Below, piece after piece: positions 25,419 to 33,562 of a DNA stretch of 64,000 bases (its first letter is position 1; the number at the start of each line of letters is the position of its first letter). The stretch spans positions 48,289 through 112,288 of the forward strand of contig JBKPHM010000012.1 of NCBI GenBank assembly GCA_046729855.1, written 5' to 3'. This DNA is from DATHSY01 sp046729855 (GTDB lineage: Bacteria; Actinomycetota; UBA4738; HRBIN12). The notes under the pieces were generated by a model. It made no database searches and was not told where the DNA came from. It was given only the letters and a program-made list of their open reading frames with translations. The position numbers and the translations under genes were made by a program.

Positions 25419-26339
25419 GTGTCCCGCCCCTTCCAGCGCGTGCTGCTCGTCGTGAACCCGGTAGCGCGCACCGTCGCGCGGGCGACGCTCGCCGTCATCG
25501 AGAAGGCGCTGTCGGCCGACTTCAAGCTCGAGGTCTTGGAGACCGTCGAGCGCGGTCACGCCACCGACGTCGCCGAACAGGCCGTGGCGGACGGGATCGA
25601 CCTGCTCGTCGTGTTCTCCGGCGACGGCACGATCAACGAGGTGCTGAACGGCTTGGTCGGCAGCGAGACGGCGCTCGGCGTGCTGCCGGGCGGGGCGACC
25701 AACATCCTTGCGCGCGCTCTCGGCATGCCGCTCGATCCGGTTGAGGCGACCGGCGTGCTGATCTCGAACGCCCTCGACGGCGAGGCCAGGCGCCTACACC
25801 TCGGCAGGGCCGACGGCCGGTACTTCGCGGTCAACTGCGGCGCGGGGGTCGATGCCGCCGCGATGAAACGCCTCGACGCGAAGTTCCCAAACAGCAAGAC
25901 GAAGTTCGAGCGCGCCGCGTTCCGATCGGTCGCGTGGGAGTTGCTGGCCCGGTACGCGGGCAAGGCGCCGGACCTGTCGGTGCGCGTCGACGACGGGGAG
26001 CCGTTGCCCTCGCTCTCGGTCATGATCGGGCGGACCGATCCCTACACGTACTACAAGGACCGGGGCGTCCGTGTGACGCCGCAGGCATCGCTCGACGCGG
26101 GCCTCGACGTCCTGTCCGCGCGCCGCCTGCCGACGCACAGCGTGCTGCGGATCGCGTGGCAGATGTTCGGATCGGCGAGGCATGTTCGTGGCCGCGACAT
26201 CGACTACTGGCACAACGCATCGGTCGTCGAGGTGAGCTCGCAGGCCCCGTTCCCGGTCCAGGTGGACGGCGACGTCATGGAGGACCGGACGCATCTCGCT
26301 GTCACGCTCGCGCGGGATGCGCTGCGCGTCGTCTGCTAG
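25419..26339 (+). CDS. Diacylglycerol/lipid kinase family protein
   Basis: This 306-residue protein is of the DAGK catalytic family, which phosphorylates diacylglycerol or other lipid alcohols with ATP. The nucleotide motif VVFSGDGTINEVLNGL and the following VLPGGATNILARALG match the family's GGDGT and PxGTxNDxAR signatures; the first glycine of GGDGT is serine here. The C-terminal beta domain includes PVQVDGDVMEDRTHLAVT. Length is normal (about 300). No membrane helix is seen; it should act at the inner membrane face. Confidence 0.88.
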   Translation: MSRPFQRVLLVVNPVARTVARATLAVIEKALSADFKLEVLETVERGHATDVAEQAVADGIDLLVVFSGDGTINEVLNGLVGSETALGVLPGGATNILARALGMPLDPVEATGVLISNALDGEARRLHLGRADGRYFAVNCGAGVDAAAMKRLDAKFPNSKTKFERAAFRSVAWELLARYAGKAPDLSVRVDDGEPLPSLSVMIGRTDPYTYYKDRGVRVTPQASLDAGLDVLSARRLPTHSVLRIAWQMFGSARHVRGRDIDYWHNASVVEVSSQAPFPVQVDGDVMEDRTHLAVTLARDALRVVC

Positions 26340-26349
26340 CGGTTGCTCG

Positions 26350-27099
26350 TTACTCGAGCCCCCTGAGATCGACCGGCGCGTCGGCCTCGCGCTGGTGGAT
26401 CCCGCACTCCCACTTCGAGAGCCCCGCCCATCGTCCGGCACGCTCAGGCTCGCCCGCGAGCCGCATGCGCGTGCACGGCGCGCAGCCGATCGACGAGTAC
26501 CCGAGGTCGTACAGCGGGTTGTGCGGCAGGTCGTTGGCACGCAGGTAGGCCCAGACCTCGCGGCGGGACCAGTTGGCGACCGGGTTGAGCTTCACGATGA
26601 GCCGGCCCGGCTCGAGCTCGTACTGATCGAGGATCGGCGTCATCACCCGGGTCGGCGACGAATCGCGGCGGAATGCGGTGATCCATGCGGCGAGATCCCG
26701 CAGGGCCTCGAACATCGGGCGGACCTTATTGATCTCGCAGCACAGCCCGGGATCGCGTTCGTAGAGCCTGGGCCCGAAGATGCGCTCCTGTGACTCGACG
26801 GTGTGCGGGCCGACGAGATCGATCACGTTCAGCCCGAGCCTCTCGGTGAGCTGCGCCTTGAACGCGAGCGTCTCCGCGAACTGGAAGCCCGTCTCGAGGA
26901 ACAGCACCGGCACGTCCGGGCGGATGTCCGTGGCCATGTGCATCACACACGTTCCATCCGCCTGAAACGCCGACGCGATCGCGATCGGCTCGAGCCCTGA
27001 GTCCTCCAGCGCCCAGCGGACGATCTCTTGCGGCGATAGGTCCTCGAACGTGGCGTTGAGCTGCGTGATCTCCCGTGGCGAGAGCAGGGTTTGCGTCAA
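26350..27099 (-). CDS. cysH: Adenylyl-sulfate (APS) reductase
   Basis: This 249-residue enzyme reduces activated sulfate to sulfite using thioredoxin. The CysH core FLETGFQFAETLAF and a CC pair (GLCCEINKVRP) plus CxxC (GCAPCTRM) give the four cysteines of a [4Fe-4S] cluster, so it is the APS-type rather than PAPS-type enzyme. The C-terminal catalytic cysteine lies in KWECGIH. The start is TTG at 27099 with GGAGG upstream. It is divergent from sat, which makes its APS substrate, with a shared 133-bp promoter region. Confidence 0.93.
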   Translation of the reverse strand: MTQTLLSPREITQLNATFEDLSPQEIVRWALEDSGLEPIAIASAFQADGTCVMHMATDIRPDVPVLFLETGFQFAETLAFKAQLTERLGLNVIDLVGPHTVESQERIFGPRLYERDPGLCCEINKVRPMFEALRDLAAWITAFRRDSSPTRVMTPILDQYELEPGRLIVKLNPVANWSRREVWAYLRANDLPHNPLYDLGYSSIGCAPCTRMRLAGEPERAGRWAGLSKWECGIHQREADAPVDLRGLE

Positions 27100-27232
27100 A
27101 GGGGGCCGCCTCCTCGGATAGGCCTGGCGAGTATATCCGGGGTGGTTCGGTTGGCGCTACGGCGTTCCGCATTGCCCCGCACGGCTATGCTTCCCGCCGT
27201 CACGACCGAACACCCCGCGTGAAAGGGCCCCC

Positions 27233-28414
27233 ATGACCACCCACGCCTCGTCCACCGGAACGATCGCGCCCCACGGCGGAACGCTGGTGAACCTGCTGGT
27301 CGCCGACGCCAAGCGCGAGCGTGCCGCCGAGGAAGCCGGGAACCTGCCAAAGCTCGTCGTGAACGAACGCGAGCTCTCGGACCTCGAGCTGCTCGCCGTT
27401 GGCGCGCTCTCGCCGCTCACCGGCTTCCAGGGCGAGAAGGAGCACCGATCGATCCTCGAGTCGATGCATCTCACGAACGGTTTGCCCTGGACGATCCCCG
27501 TCACGCTGTCCCTGACCGAGGACGACGTCAAGAGGATCGGCGGGACCGAGGCGGTCGCGCTCGTCGCCGAGGCTGCCGGCGGGCCGCTCGCGATCGTCGA
27601 CGTGGACGAGATCTACCGGCGCGACCGTGAGGCCGAGGCGATCGGCGTGTTCGGCACGGACCACGTCGAGCACCCCGGTGTCAAGGCGCTCCAGGCGGCC
27701 GGCGACTACTGCGTGGCCGGCGACGTCCGCGTGCTCGAGCTGCCGCCGCACGACGATTTCGTGCCGTACCGGCTGACGCCCGAACAGACGCGGGCCGCGT
27801 TCGCCGAGCGCGGATGGAGGACCGTCGTCGGGTTCCAGACCCGCAACCCGATCCACCGCGCGCACGAATACATCCAGAAGTGCGCGCTCGAGATCGTCGA
27901 CGGCCTGCTCGTGCACCCGTTGATGGGCGCGACGAAGGGTGACGACGTCCCGGCCGACGTTCGGATGCGGTGCTACGAGGTGCTGTTCGCCGACTACTAC
28001 CCGACGGACCGAGCGATGATCTCGGTGTTCCCGGCTGCAATGCGGTACGCCGGGCCGAAGGAGGCCATCTGGCACGCGATCGCGCGCAAGAACTACGGGT
28101 GCACGCACTTCATCGTCGGACGCGACCACGCTGGGGTCGGCGACTACTACGGCACGTACGACGCGCAGAAGATCTTCGACGAGTTCGAGCCGGACGAGCT
28201 GGGGATCACGCCCCTTCGGTTCGAGCACTCCTTCTACTGCCTGAAGTGCGAGGGCATGGCGTCGCCGAAGACCTGCCCTCACTGGGACGACGACCGGGTG
28301 ATCCTGTCCGGAACCAAGGTCCGGGAGATGCTGCGCGGCGGCGAGCGCCCGCCTCAGGAGGTCAGCAGGCCCGAGGTGGCGGACATCCTCATCGCCGCGA
28401 TGCGCTCATCCTGA
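27233..28414 (+). CDS. sat: Sulfate adenylyltransferase (ATP sulfurylase)
   Basis: This 393-residue homomeric ATP sulfurylase makes APS from sulfate and ATP. The active-site motif GFQTRNPIHRAHEYIQK, the HPLMGATKGDDVPADVRMRCYEVLF stretch (given here in part) and FIVGRDHAGVGDYYGTYDAQ are clear. The zinc-binding pattern CLKCEGMASPKTCPH is also present, as in bacterial and archaeal Sat. No APS-kinase domain follows. A TATGCT box (27186-27191) and a short leader with AAAGGG precede the ATG. Together with divergent cysH it forms the assimilatory APS route. Confidence 0.97.
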   Translation: MTTHASSTGTIAPHGGTLVNLLVADAKRERAAEEAGNLPKLVVNERELSDLELLAVGALSPLTGFQGEKEHRSILESMHLTNGLPWTIPVTLSLTEDDVKRIGGTEAVALVAEAAGGPLAIVDVDEIYRRDREAEAIGVFGTDHVEHPGVKALQAAGDYCVAGDVRVLELPPHDDFVPYRLTPEQTRAAFAERGWRTVVGFQTRNPIHRAHEYIQKCALEIVDGLLVHPLMGATKGDDVPADVRMRCYEVLFADYYPTDRAMISVFPAAMRYAGPKEAIWHAIARKNYGCTHFIVGRDHAGVGDYYGTYDAQKIFDEFEPDELGITPLRFEHSFYCLKCEGMASPKTCPHWDDDRVILSGTKVREMLRGGERPPQEVSRPEVADILIAAMRSS

Positions 28415-28552
28415 GGCGGTCGCCGTGGATCTGCCGAGGTGAGTTGCCCTCTACCTGCGCCTTTGCTACCGTTCGGGCCGGCCTGAAGCGGGGGGCGGTC
28501 GAGCGCAAGGAGGGCCCGGACGACCGCTCGCAGGACAACCGCACGTGCGGCG

Positions 28553-29530
28553 ATGGCCCTCGCGCTGGTGATGGGGGCCTCGATCATCGCCCCCGCATCC
28601 GCCGACACCAAGAGCGAGCTCGACGCCGCCAAGCGCGACTACGAGGCGGCTCGGGCGCGGCTCCAGTCGGCGACCGCCAAGTGGCAGCGCGCGCAGTCCA
28701 GGCTGGAGACGCTCAAGGACGATATCGCGGAGACCCGCCAGCGGATCGCCGAGCACACCTCTGCCATCCGGACCATCGAGCGCGGCCTGCAGCGACGCGC
28801 GATCCTCGCGTTCCAGGCGGGTCCGGCCTCGACGATCGACGTCCTGCTCTCGTCGGCGTCGATCACGGAGCTGTCGGACAGGCTCGAGTTCCTGGACAGC
28901 GTGGCCCAGGGCGACGCCGACCTCGTGACCGCCTTACAGGTCGAGGAGCAGCGCCTGGCGTGGGACCGGGAGGCGCTGGCGGACGCGATCGAGGAGCAGT
29001 CGACCGTCACGGAGGACTACCAGGAGGCGAGGGCGGAGATCGCCGCCCGGACGGCGGAGCTTCGGGAGATCTTCGAGGACCTCGAACGCCGGTACCGGCA
29101 GGAGCAACGTTCGCTCATCGTCCTGGGCCAGACCATCGGGACCGGGTTCATCGAGCGGTGCCCCGTTGCCGGGCCGAACTCGTTCGTCGACTCCTTCGGA
29201 TGGCCGCGATCCGGGGGGCGGACGCACGAGGGGATCGACCTGATCGCCGCGACCGGTACCCCCGTCGTCGCGGCACACAGCGGGGTCGTCACCCACAGCT
29301 CGAGCTCGCTCGGCGGCATCCAGGCCTACGTCCGTGCGTCGAGCGGCAGCGAAACCTTCTACGCCCATCTGAACGCCTACAGCGACGCATCGGGCTCCGT
29401 CTCGGCCGGGACCGTGATCGGGTACGTCGGATCGACCGGCAACGCCGGCACGCCTCACCTGCACTTCGAGCTCCACCCCGGCGGCGGCGGTGCGGTGAAC
29501 CCATACTCCGCCCTCGTCCAGGTCTGCTGA
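28553..29530 (+). CDS. M23-family cell-wall endopeptidase with coiled coil
   Basis: This exported murein hydrolase-like protein is 325 residues from the ATG at 28553. A hydrophobic signal segment (LALVMGASIIAPASA) is followed by a long coiled coil (about 25-190). The LytM/M23 domain carries zinc ligands in GGRTHEGIDLIA and HLHFELHP; the HxxxD and HxH patterns are intact. Such proteins (EnvC/RipC type) cleave peptidoglycan or activate amidases at division. The signal peptide lacks its usual basic N terminus from this ATG; the region just upstream encodes one but has no standard start codon (see findings). Confidence 0.88.
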   Translation: MALALVMGASIIAPASADTKSELDAAKRDYEAARARLQSATAKWQRAQSRLETLKDDIAETRQRIAEHTSAIRTIERGLQRRAILAFQAGPASTIDVLLSSASITELSDRLEFLDSVAQGDADLVTALQVEEQRLAWDREALADAIEEQSTVTEDYQEARAEIAARTAELREIFEDLERRYRQEQRSLIVLGQTIGTGFIERCPVAGPNSFVDSFGWPRSGGRTHEGIDLIAATGTPVVAAHSGVVTHSSSSLGGIQAYVRASSGSETFYAHLNAYSDASGSVSAGTVIGYVGSTGNAGTPHLHFELHPGGGGAVNPYSALVQVC

Positions 29531-29612
29531 GCGATCGTCGGGCACCCCGTCCGAGCGTCGGTGTACGATTCGCAATCGCCAGGTCCCGACGTCGGTCCAG
29601 TCAAGGAGCCTC

Positions 29613-30140
29613 ATGTCCGAGCCGAGCGGCCACCGGAGGATCGATCGGATCCTCGAGCCCGGGTACGTCGAGGGCCTCGACGTACTGTCGCTCGAGGAGC
29701 TGCGCGACCGCAGGGACGCATGCCTCGCCGAACGCGAGTACCTGTCGCTGCTGCGTCGCCTGGTGCAGGGCCGCGCCGAGATCCTGCGCGCCGAGGTCGA
29801 TCGCCGCGGGGGCGGCGACGACGCCCCGATCGTCGAGCGGTTGTCCACGATCCTCGCGTCCGAGGCTCAGGGTCCCTCCCGCGGCGAGGCGGTCCGCGTC
29901 GGCGTCCCGGACGAGGAGATGTTGCTCGCGAGGCGCCGCGTCGAGCGGCTCGTCGCCGACGCCGGCCTGTCCGACCCGGGCTCCCTCGACGATGAGCAGC
30001 TCGAGCGCGCCGTCGAGGTCCTCGCAGAGGAGGAGCAGGACATCTCGCGGGCTCGTGTCTCCGTGATCGACGCGCTCGACCGTCTGCAGGACGAGCTGAA
30101 GCGCCGGTACCGCGAGGATCCCTCGCTCGTCCTCTCGTAG
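29613..30140 (+). CDS. rsiG: RsiG-family protein (c-di-GMP-type anti-sigma factor)
   Basis: This 175-residue helical protein matches the actinobacterial RsiG group, often annotated as aerial mycelium formation protein. It opens with RRIDRILEPGYVEGL and LSLEELRDRRDACLAEREYLSLLRR (in part). In Streptomyces, RsiG binds c-di-GMP through two ExxxSxxRxxxQxxxD helices and holds WhiG. Here helix one keeps SxxRxxxQ with E in place of D and lacks the first E; helix two (EQDISRARVSVIDALD) keeps E, S, R and the final D but has I for Q. Binding may be altered. Good site AAGGAG before the ATG. Confidence 0.72.
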   Translation: MSEPSGHRRIDRILEPGYVEGLDVLSLEELRDRRDACLAEREYLSLLRRLVQGRAEILRAEVDRRGGGDDAPIVERLSTILASEAQGPSRGEAVRVGVPDEEMLLARRRVERLVADAGLSDPGSLDDEQLERAVEVLAEEEQDISRARVSVIDALDRLQDELKRRYREDPSLVLS

Positions 30141-30144
30141 CCTC

Positions 30145-31152
30145 ATGCGGTCGTCGGCTGGGCCTCCCGCGCTCGTCCGCGTCGTCCGCTCGGGGCTCGT
30201 CGAGTCCGAGCACCGCGTCCACGTCGCCATCTGCGACGCCGACGGTCGCGTCGTCGCGGGCGCCGGCGACCCGTCCCGCCGCGTGTTCGCGCGGTCGTCG
30301 ATGAAGCCGGTCCAGGCGGCCGTCTCGCTGTCTGCGATCGGCGATGGCGCGGACCCGCGCCACGTCGCGATCATGTGCGCCTCGCACAACGGCGAGAGCA
30401 TCCATGTCCGCGCGATGCGTCGGGTCCTCGCGCTCGGGCCGCTCGATGCGTCGGCCCTGCGGAACCCACCCGGCTGGCCGATCGACGCCGAGGCGATGGC
30501 GCGCTCGCGCGAGCCGAGCCGCGAGCGCCACAACTGCTCGGGAAAGCACGCGGGCATGCTCGTCGCGAGCGTGCGTGCGGGCTGGGACATCGGCGGGTAC
30601 CTGCGTCCACGCCATCCGCTCCAACGCCGTGTCCTGCGGGCCGCCGTCGCGGGGACGGGCCACGACGATCTCGAGATCGGCGTGGACGGGTGCGGCGTCC
30701 CGGTCCACGGCCTTCCGCTTGCCGGGATGGCGACGCTGTACGCGCGGCTGACCCGTCCCGACCGGTTCGGGGACCTCGGGCCGTTCGTCGAGACTGCCGT
30801 CCGCGCGATGCGCGACCACCCGTACCTCGTCGCCGGCCGGAAGCGGTTGGACACAGCCCTGATGCAGGACGTCGCGGGCGTCGTGTCGAAGGTCGGTGCC
30901 GAGGCGCTCGCGTGCGCCGGCTGGATCGACGCCGGGCTTGGCGTCGCGGTCAAGGTGGAGGACGGGGGTGACCGTGCCGCCGGCCCGGTGCTGCTGGCGG
31001 CGCTGGCCGCCGTCGGCGCCATCGACGCATCGGCGCTCCGTCGCCTCGACCGTTTCGTCGCCCCGTGGGTGACGGGCGGCGGCGCTCGCGTGGGCCAGCT
31101 CGAGGTCGAGCTCGAACTTCGGCGCTCGGTGGGGCGCTGGCCCGGGCGCTAA
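30145..31152 (+). CDS. L-asparaginase II family protein
   Basis: This 335-residue protein is of the AnsA-like (Rhizobium-type, thermolabile) asparaginase II family. Key segments are VVRSGLVESEHRVHVAICD, FARSSMKPVQAAV (the nucleophile serine/lysine region), ASHNGESIHV, NCSGKHAGML (family cysteine and lysine) and GVDGCGVPVHGLPL. It converts asparagine to aspartate and ammonia. It starts 4 bp after rsiG and may be co-transcribed with it. Length is normal for the family. Confidence 0.9.
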   Translation: MRSSAGPPALVRVVRSGLVESEHRVHVAICDADGRVVAGAGDPSRRVFARSSMKPVQAAVSLSAIGDGADPRHVAIMCASHNGESIHVRAMRRVLALGPLDASALRNPPGWPIDAEAMARSREPSRERHNCSGKHAGMLVASVRAGWDIGGYLRPRHPLQRRVLRAAVAGTGHDDLEIGVDGCGVPVHGLPLAGMATLYARLTRPDRFGDLGPFVETAVRAMRDHPYLVAGRKRLDTALMQDVAGVVSKVGAEALACAGWIDAGLGVAVKVEDGGDRAAGPVLLAALAAVGAIDASALRRLDRFVAPWVTGGGARVGQLEVELELRRSVGRWPGR

Positions 31153-31165
31153 CGGACCCCTGCCG

Positions 31166-31171
31166 TAGCAT
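31166..31171 (+). promoter_or_regulatory. -10 box of mshA-like gene
   Basis: TAGCAT, 7 nt before the ATG at 31179; leaderless layout. It fixes the start, since the open frame extends further upstream into the asparaginase gene. Confidence 0.5.
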
Positions 31172-31178
31172 CGTTCGT

Positions 31179-32441
31179 ATGCGGAGCGAGGCAGCGTCGA
31201 TCGCGGCGCGCGTCGCCGTCGTCAGCTTCCACACCTCGCCCCTCGACCAGCCGGGGATCGGCGACTCGGGCGGGATGAACGTGTACATCCGGGCCGCGGC
31301 GGAGAAGCTCGCCGAACGCGGCCTGCGGGTCGACGTCTTCACGCGCTGCCGTGGCAGGGCCGTCCGTGAGGTCGAGGAGCTGGACCACGGGTCACGGATC
31401 GTCCAGGTCAAGGCGGGTCCGTGCGGCCCGGTCCCGAAGGAGGAGCTGCCGCGGTACGTCCCGGAGTTCCTCGGCGGCGTCCTGCGCCGCGCCAACGTGG
31501 AGGGCGTGCGCTACGACGTCGTCCACGCCCACTACTGGCTCTCCGGCTGGGTCGCGCGCAGCACGAAGGAGATCTGGCGGGTCCCGCTCGTGGCATCGTT
31601 CCACACGCTCGGCAAGGTGAAGAACTACTCGCTCGCACGCACGGAGGAGCCGGAGCGCCGCGAGCGGATCACCGGCGAGGCGGCTGTCGTCGCCGAGGCC
31701 GACCGGATCATGGCCGCAACCCCGGCCGAGGCCGCGCAGCTCGTGGGGCTGTACCGGGCCGACCCTGATCGGATCCGTCTGGTCCCGCCCGGGGTAGACC
31801 ACGCCGTGTTCTTCCCCCGCGACCGCGCGGAGGCGCGGAGCCGGCTGCACCTGGTCGGCGTGCGGCTCGTGCTGTTCGTCGGCCGGCTCCAGGCCCACAA
31901 GGGACCGGACATCGCGGTCCGTGCCCTCGCCGAAGCTGTGGCGCGCGACTCGGAAGGCACGGCCGACGTCGTGCTCGCGATCGTCGGCGGGCCGAGCGGC
32001 CACGGCCACGGCGAGGAGGTCGCGCGGTTGATGGCGCTCGCCTCCGCGCTCGGCATCGGCGACCGCGTGATGTTCTTCCCCCCGCAGCCGCAGCCGCGGC
32101 TCGCGGACTTCTACGCAGCGGCCGAATGCGTGCTGGCGCCGTCGCGGTCGGAGTCGTTCGGGCTCGTCGCGCTCGAGGCGCAGGCGTGCGGAACGCCCGT
32201 GATCGCGGCGGCCGTCGGGGGACTGCGGTACTCGGTCGACGACGGCGTCACCGGCTATCTGATCGAGGGGCATGACCCGGCGGATCACGCGGAGCGATTG
32301 CTCTCGCTGCTGAACGATCCGCGGACCGCGGCGCGCATCGGACGCGCGGCGGTCGGGCACGCGATGCGGTTCTCGTGGGACGCGACGGCGGACGGAATCT
32401 CCCAGGTCTACCGGGAGCTGCTGGTGCCATCGCTGCGCTGA
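31179..32441 (+). CDS. mshA: GT4 glycosyltransferase, MshA-like
   Basis: This 420-residue GT-B fold enzyme resembles MshA, which adds GlcNAc to inositol-3-phosphate in the first step of mycothiol synthesis. The N-terminal acceptor loop VSFHTSPLDQPGIGDSGGMNVYIR is the hallmark of MshA/sucrose-phosphate-synthase-like GT4 enzymes. The donor site has VLFVGRLQAHKGPDIAVRA and PSRSESFGLVALEAQACGTPVIA with the catalytic glutamates. MshA relatives with other acceptors exist, so the exact product is inferred from the actinobacterial context. Confidence 0.82.
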   Translation: MRSEAASIAARVAVVSFHTSPLDQPGIGDSGGMNVYIRAAAEKLAERGLRVDVFTRCRGRAVREVEELDHGSRIVQVKAGPCGPVPKEELPRYVPEFLGGVLRRANVEGVRYDVVHAHYWLSGWVARSTKEIWRVPLVASFHTLGKVKNYSLARTEEPERRERITGEAAVVAEADRIMAATPAEAAQLVGLYRADPDRIRLVPPGVDHAVFFPRDRAEARSRLHLVGVRLVLFVGRLQAHKGPDIAVRALAEAVARDSEGTADVVLAIVGGPSGHGHGEEVARLMALASALGIGDRVMFFPPQPQPRLADFYAAAECVLAPSRSESFGLVALEAQACGTPVIAAAVGGLRYSVDDGVTGYLIEGHDPADHAERLLSLLNDPRTAARIGRAAVGHAMRFSWDATADGISQVYRELLVPSLR

Positions 32442-32539
32442 TCGGCGGCTCCACGCGCCGGACGAAGCGTTGTTCTTGTCACTCTTTGTCTCGGGCTCGC
32501 GACCTGCGCATATGCCGTCTGACCTGCTCGTTCGTCGGG

Positions 32540-32567
32540 TTGACCGATGTGGGCAGCGTGATAGATT
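32540..32567 (+). promoter_or_regulatory. Strong sigma-70-type promoter of the unidentified RNA
   Basis: TTGACC (32540-32545), a 16-nt spacer and TAGATT (32562-32567). This is the most canonical promoter seen in the window, much stronger by eye than those of the protein genes, and it points at the structured RNA. Confidence 0.6.
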
Positions 32568-32573
32568 CCCACC

Positions 32574-32850
32574 GCTCCGAGCAGTCGGAGCGGCTGAGTC
32601 AGGGAACCGAAGCGGGGACCCCTGGGAAAGCCGTAAGGCGAACTGGGCGCACTTGGTCGTACGGTCGGGAAGGCCAACTGGCTGTGCGGGCGGGGAGGCT
32701 CGGAACGCCCCAAAGCCCAACGAAAGGGTCTACCGCCAGGAAACCAAGACAGCTGCGGAGGTTGCTCGGAGCACCTGAGCCCGAGGGGCTAACGGTGGCT
32801 GGAGGCCTCGGTCTCCGGCGAGCCGGAGGTCCCTCGGGTTCTTTTTTCTT
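32574..32850 (+). ncRNA. Unidentified structured RNA (~275 nt)
   Basis: The 470-bp gap between mshA and tetR has no ORF but holds a canonical promoter, a long stem-rich region and an intrinsic terminator. A perfect 9-bp hairpin (32572-32593) opens the transcript. Purine-rich unpaired-looking stretches (GGGAAAGCCGTAAGGCG, CCAACGAAAGGG, AGGAAACCAAGAC) alternate with GC stems. It lacks the signature blocks I know for RNase P, tmRNA, SRP RNA and cobalamin, TPP, SAM or c-di-GMP riboswitches. It could be a 6S/Ms1-like RNA or a new class. The start is placed about 7 nt after the -10. Confidence 0.6.
32780..32850 (+). terminator. Intrinsic terminator of the structured RNA
   Basis: CCCGAGGG (32780-32787) pairs with CCCTCGGG (32831-32838), enclosing an inner hairpin CTCCGG-CGAG-CCGGAG (32813-32828). 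The run TTCTTTTTTCTT follows at 32839-32850. It lies 47 bp before the tetR -10 box. Confidence 0.75.
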
Positions 32851-32896
32851 ATGTCCACCTTCCCCCGCCGCGGCCCGTCGCCCACGCGATCTGGAC

Positions 32897-32902
32897 TAAG
32901 GT
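32897..32902 (+). promoter_or_regulatory. -10 box of tetR operon
   Basis: TAAGGT, 9 nt before the ATG at 32912; leaderless layout placed after the RNA terminator. Confidence 0.4.
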
Positions 32903-32911
32903 TCCCGGCTG

Positions 32912-33562
32912 ATGGGAACCGAGCAGGTGCGCGACGCCGCGAGCAAGCGCGAGCTGATCCTCGACGTCGCGATGCGCCACTTCGCCGAGCACGGCTACCG
33001 CGGCGCGCGGGTCGAGGACATCGCGGCCGACGTGGGTGTCGCGAAGGGGACCGTGTTCCTGCACTTCGGCAACAAGCAGGGTCTCTTTCTGATGGCCTAC
33101 CAGCGTGCCGTCGGGATGCTGCCCGCGTGGCTCGACGCGCCGGCGGAGGTCGTCGGGCAGGGGTTCTGGGCGGTGCTCGACTACTGGCTGGAACGCACGG
33201 AGGAGTTCCTCTCCGAGGAGTGGGTGCCGAACCGGGTCGCGATGATCGGCCGGTACGACACGGGAATCGCGCTCCGGCGGCCGATCGACCGGTTCATGCG
33301 CAGCGAGGATCCGTACGGCACCTTGGAATTCGTGGAGTTCGGCGTGCGGCGCGGAGAGGTCCGGGCAGACATCGACATCGAGATGATCTCCTCGATGCTC
33401 GACTGGGTCGCCGAGCGCTTCCAGGACGCGCTCGGGAGCGAGGAGCTCGATCCGGGCCTCGTCCACCGCGAGCCGTACCGCCCCGAACGGCGCGAGGCCC
33501 GCATCCGGGAGTTCATCGAGCTCCTGCGGCACGGGGTGGCACCGCCAGCGACCGCCGAATGA
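32912..33562 (+). CDS. TetR-family transcriptional regulator
   Basis: This 216-residue regulator has an N-terminal helix-turn-helix (about 12-58): ILDVAMRHFAEHGYRGARVEDIAADVGVAKGTVFLHFGNKQGLF (in part) is a textbook TetR pattern. The C-terminal ligand domain is unassigned. Its stop overlaps the proline dehydrogenase start by 4 bp (ATGA), so it probably controls the proline operon 33559-37080. A likely ligand is proline or P5C, but this is inference from context. Confidence 0.88.
   Translation: MGTEQVRDAASKRELILDVAMRHFAEHGYRGARVEDIAADVGVAKGTVFLHFGNKQGLFLMAYQRAVGMLPAWLDAPAEVVGQGFWAVLDYWLERTEEFLSEEWVPNRVAMIGRYDTGIALRRPIDRFMRSEDPYGTLEFVEFGVRRGEVRADIDIEMISSMLDWVAERFQDALGSEELDPGLVHREPYRPERREARIREFIELLRHGVAPPATAE

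Noticed and set aside
32574..32850. c-di-AMP (ydaO) riboswitch reading of the structured RNA
   Set aside because: GGGAACC- and GACAGCT-like fragments are present, but the ordered GGGGTGAATC and CCCGTCAGCTAACCTCG blocks are missing, and the RNA ends in its own terminator.
32574..32850. RNase P RNA or tmRNA
   Set aside because: The universal GAGGAAAGTCC and ACAGAAA blocks of RNase P RNA are absent; no tRNA-like end or tag reading frame of tmRNA is seen.
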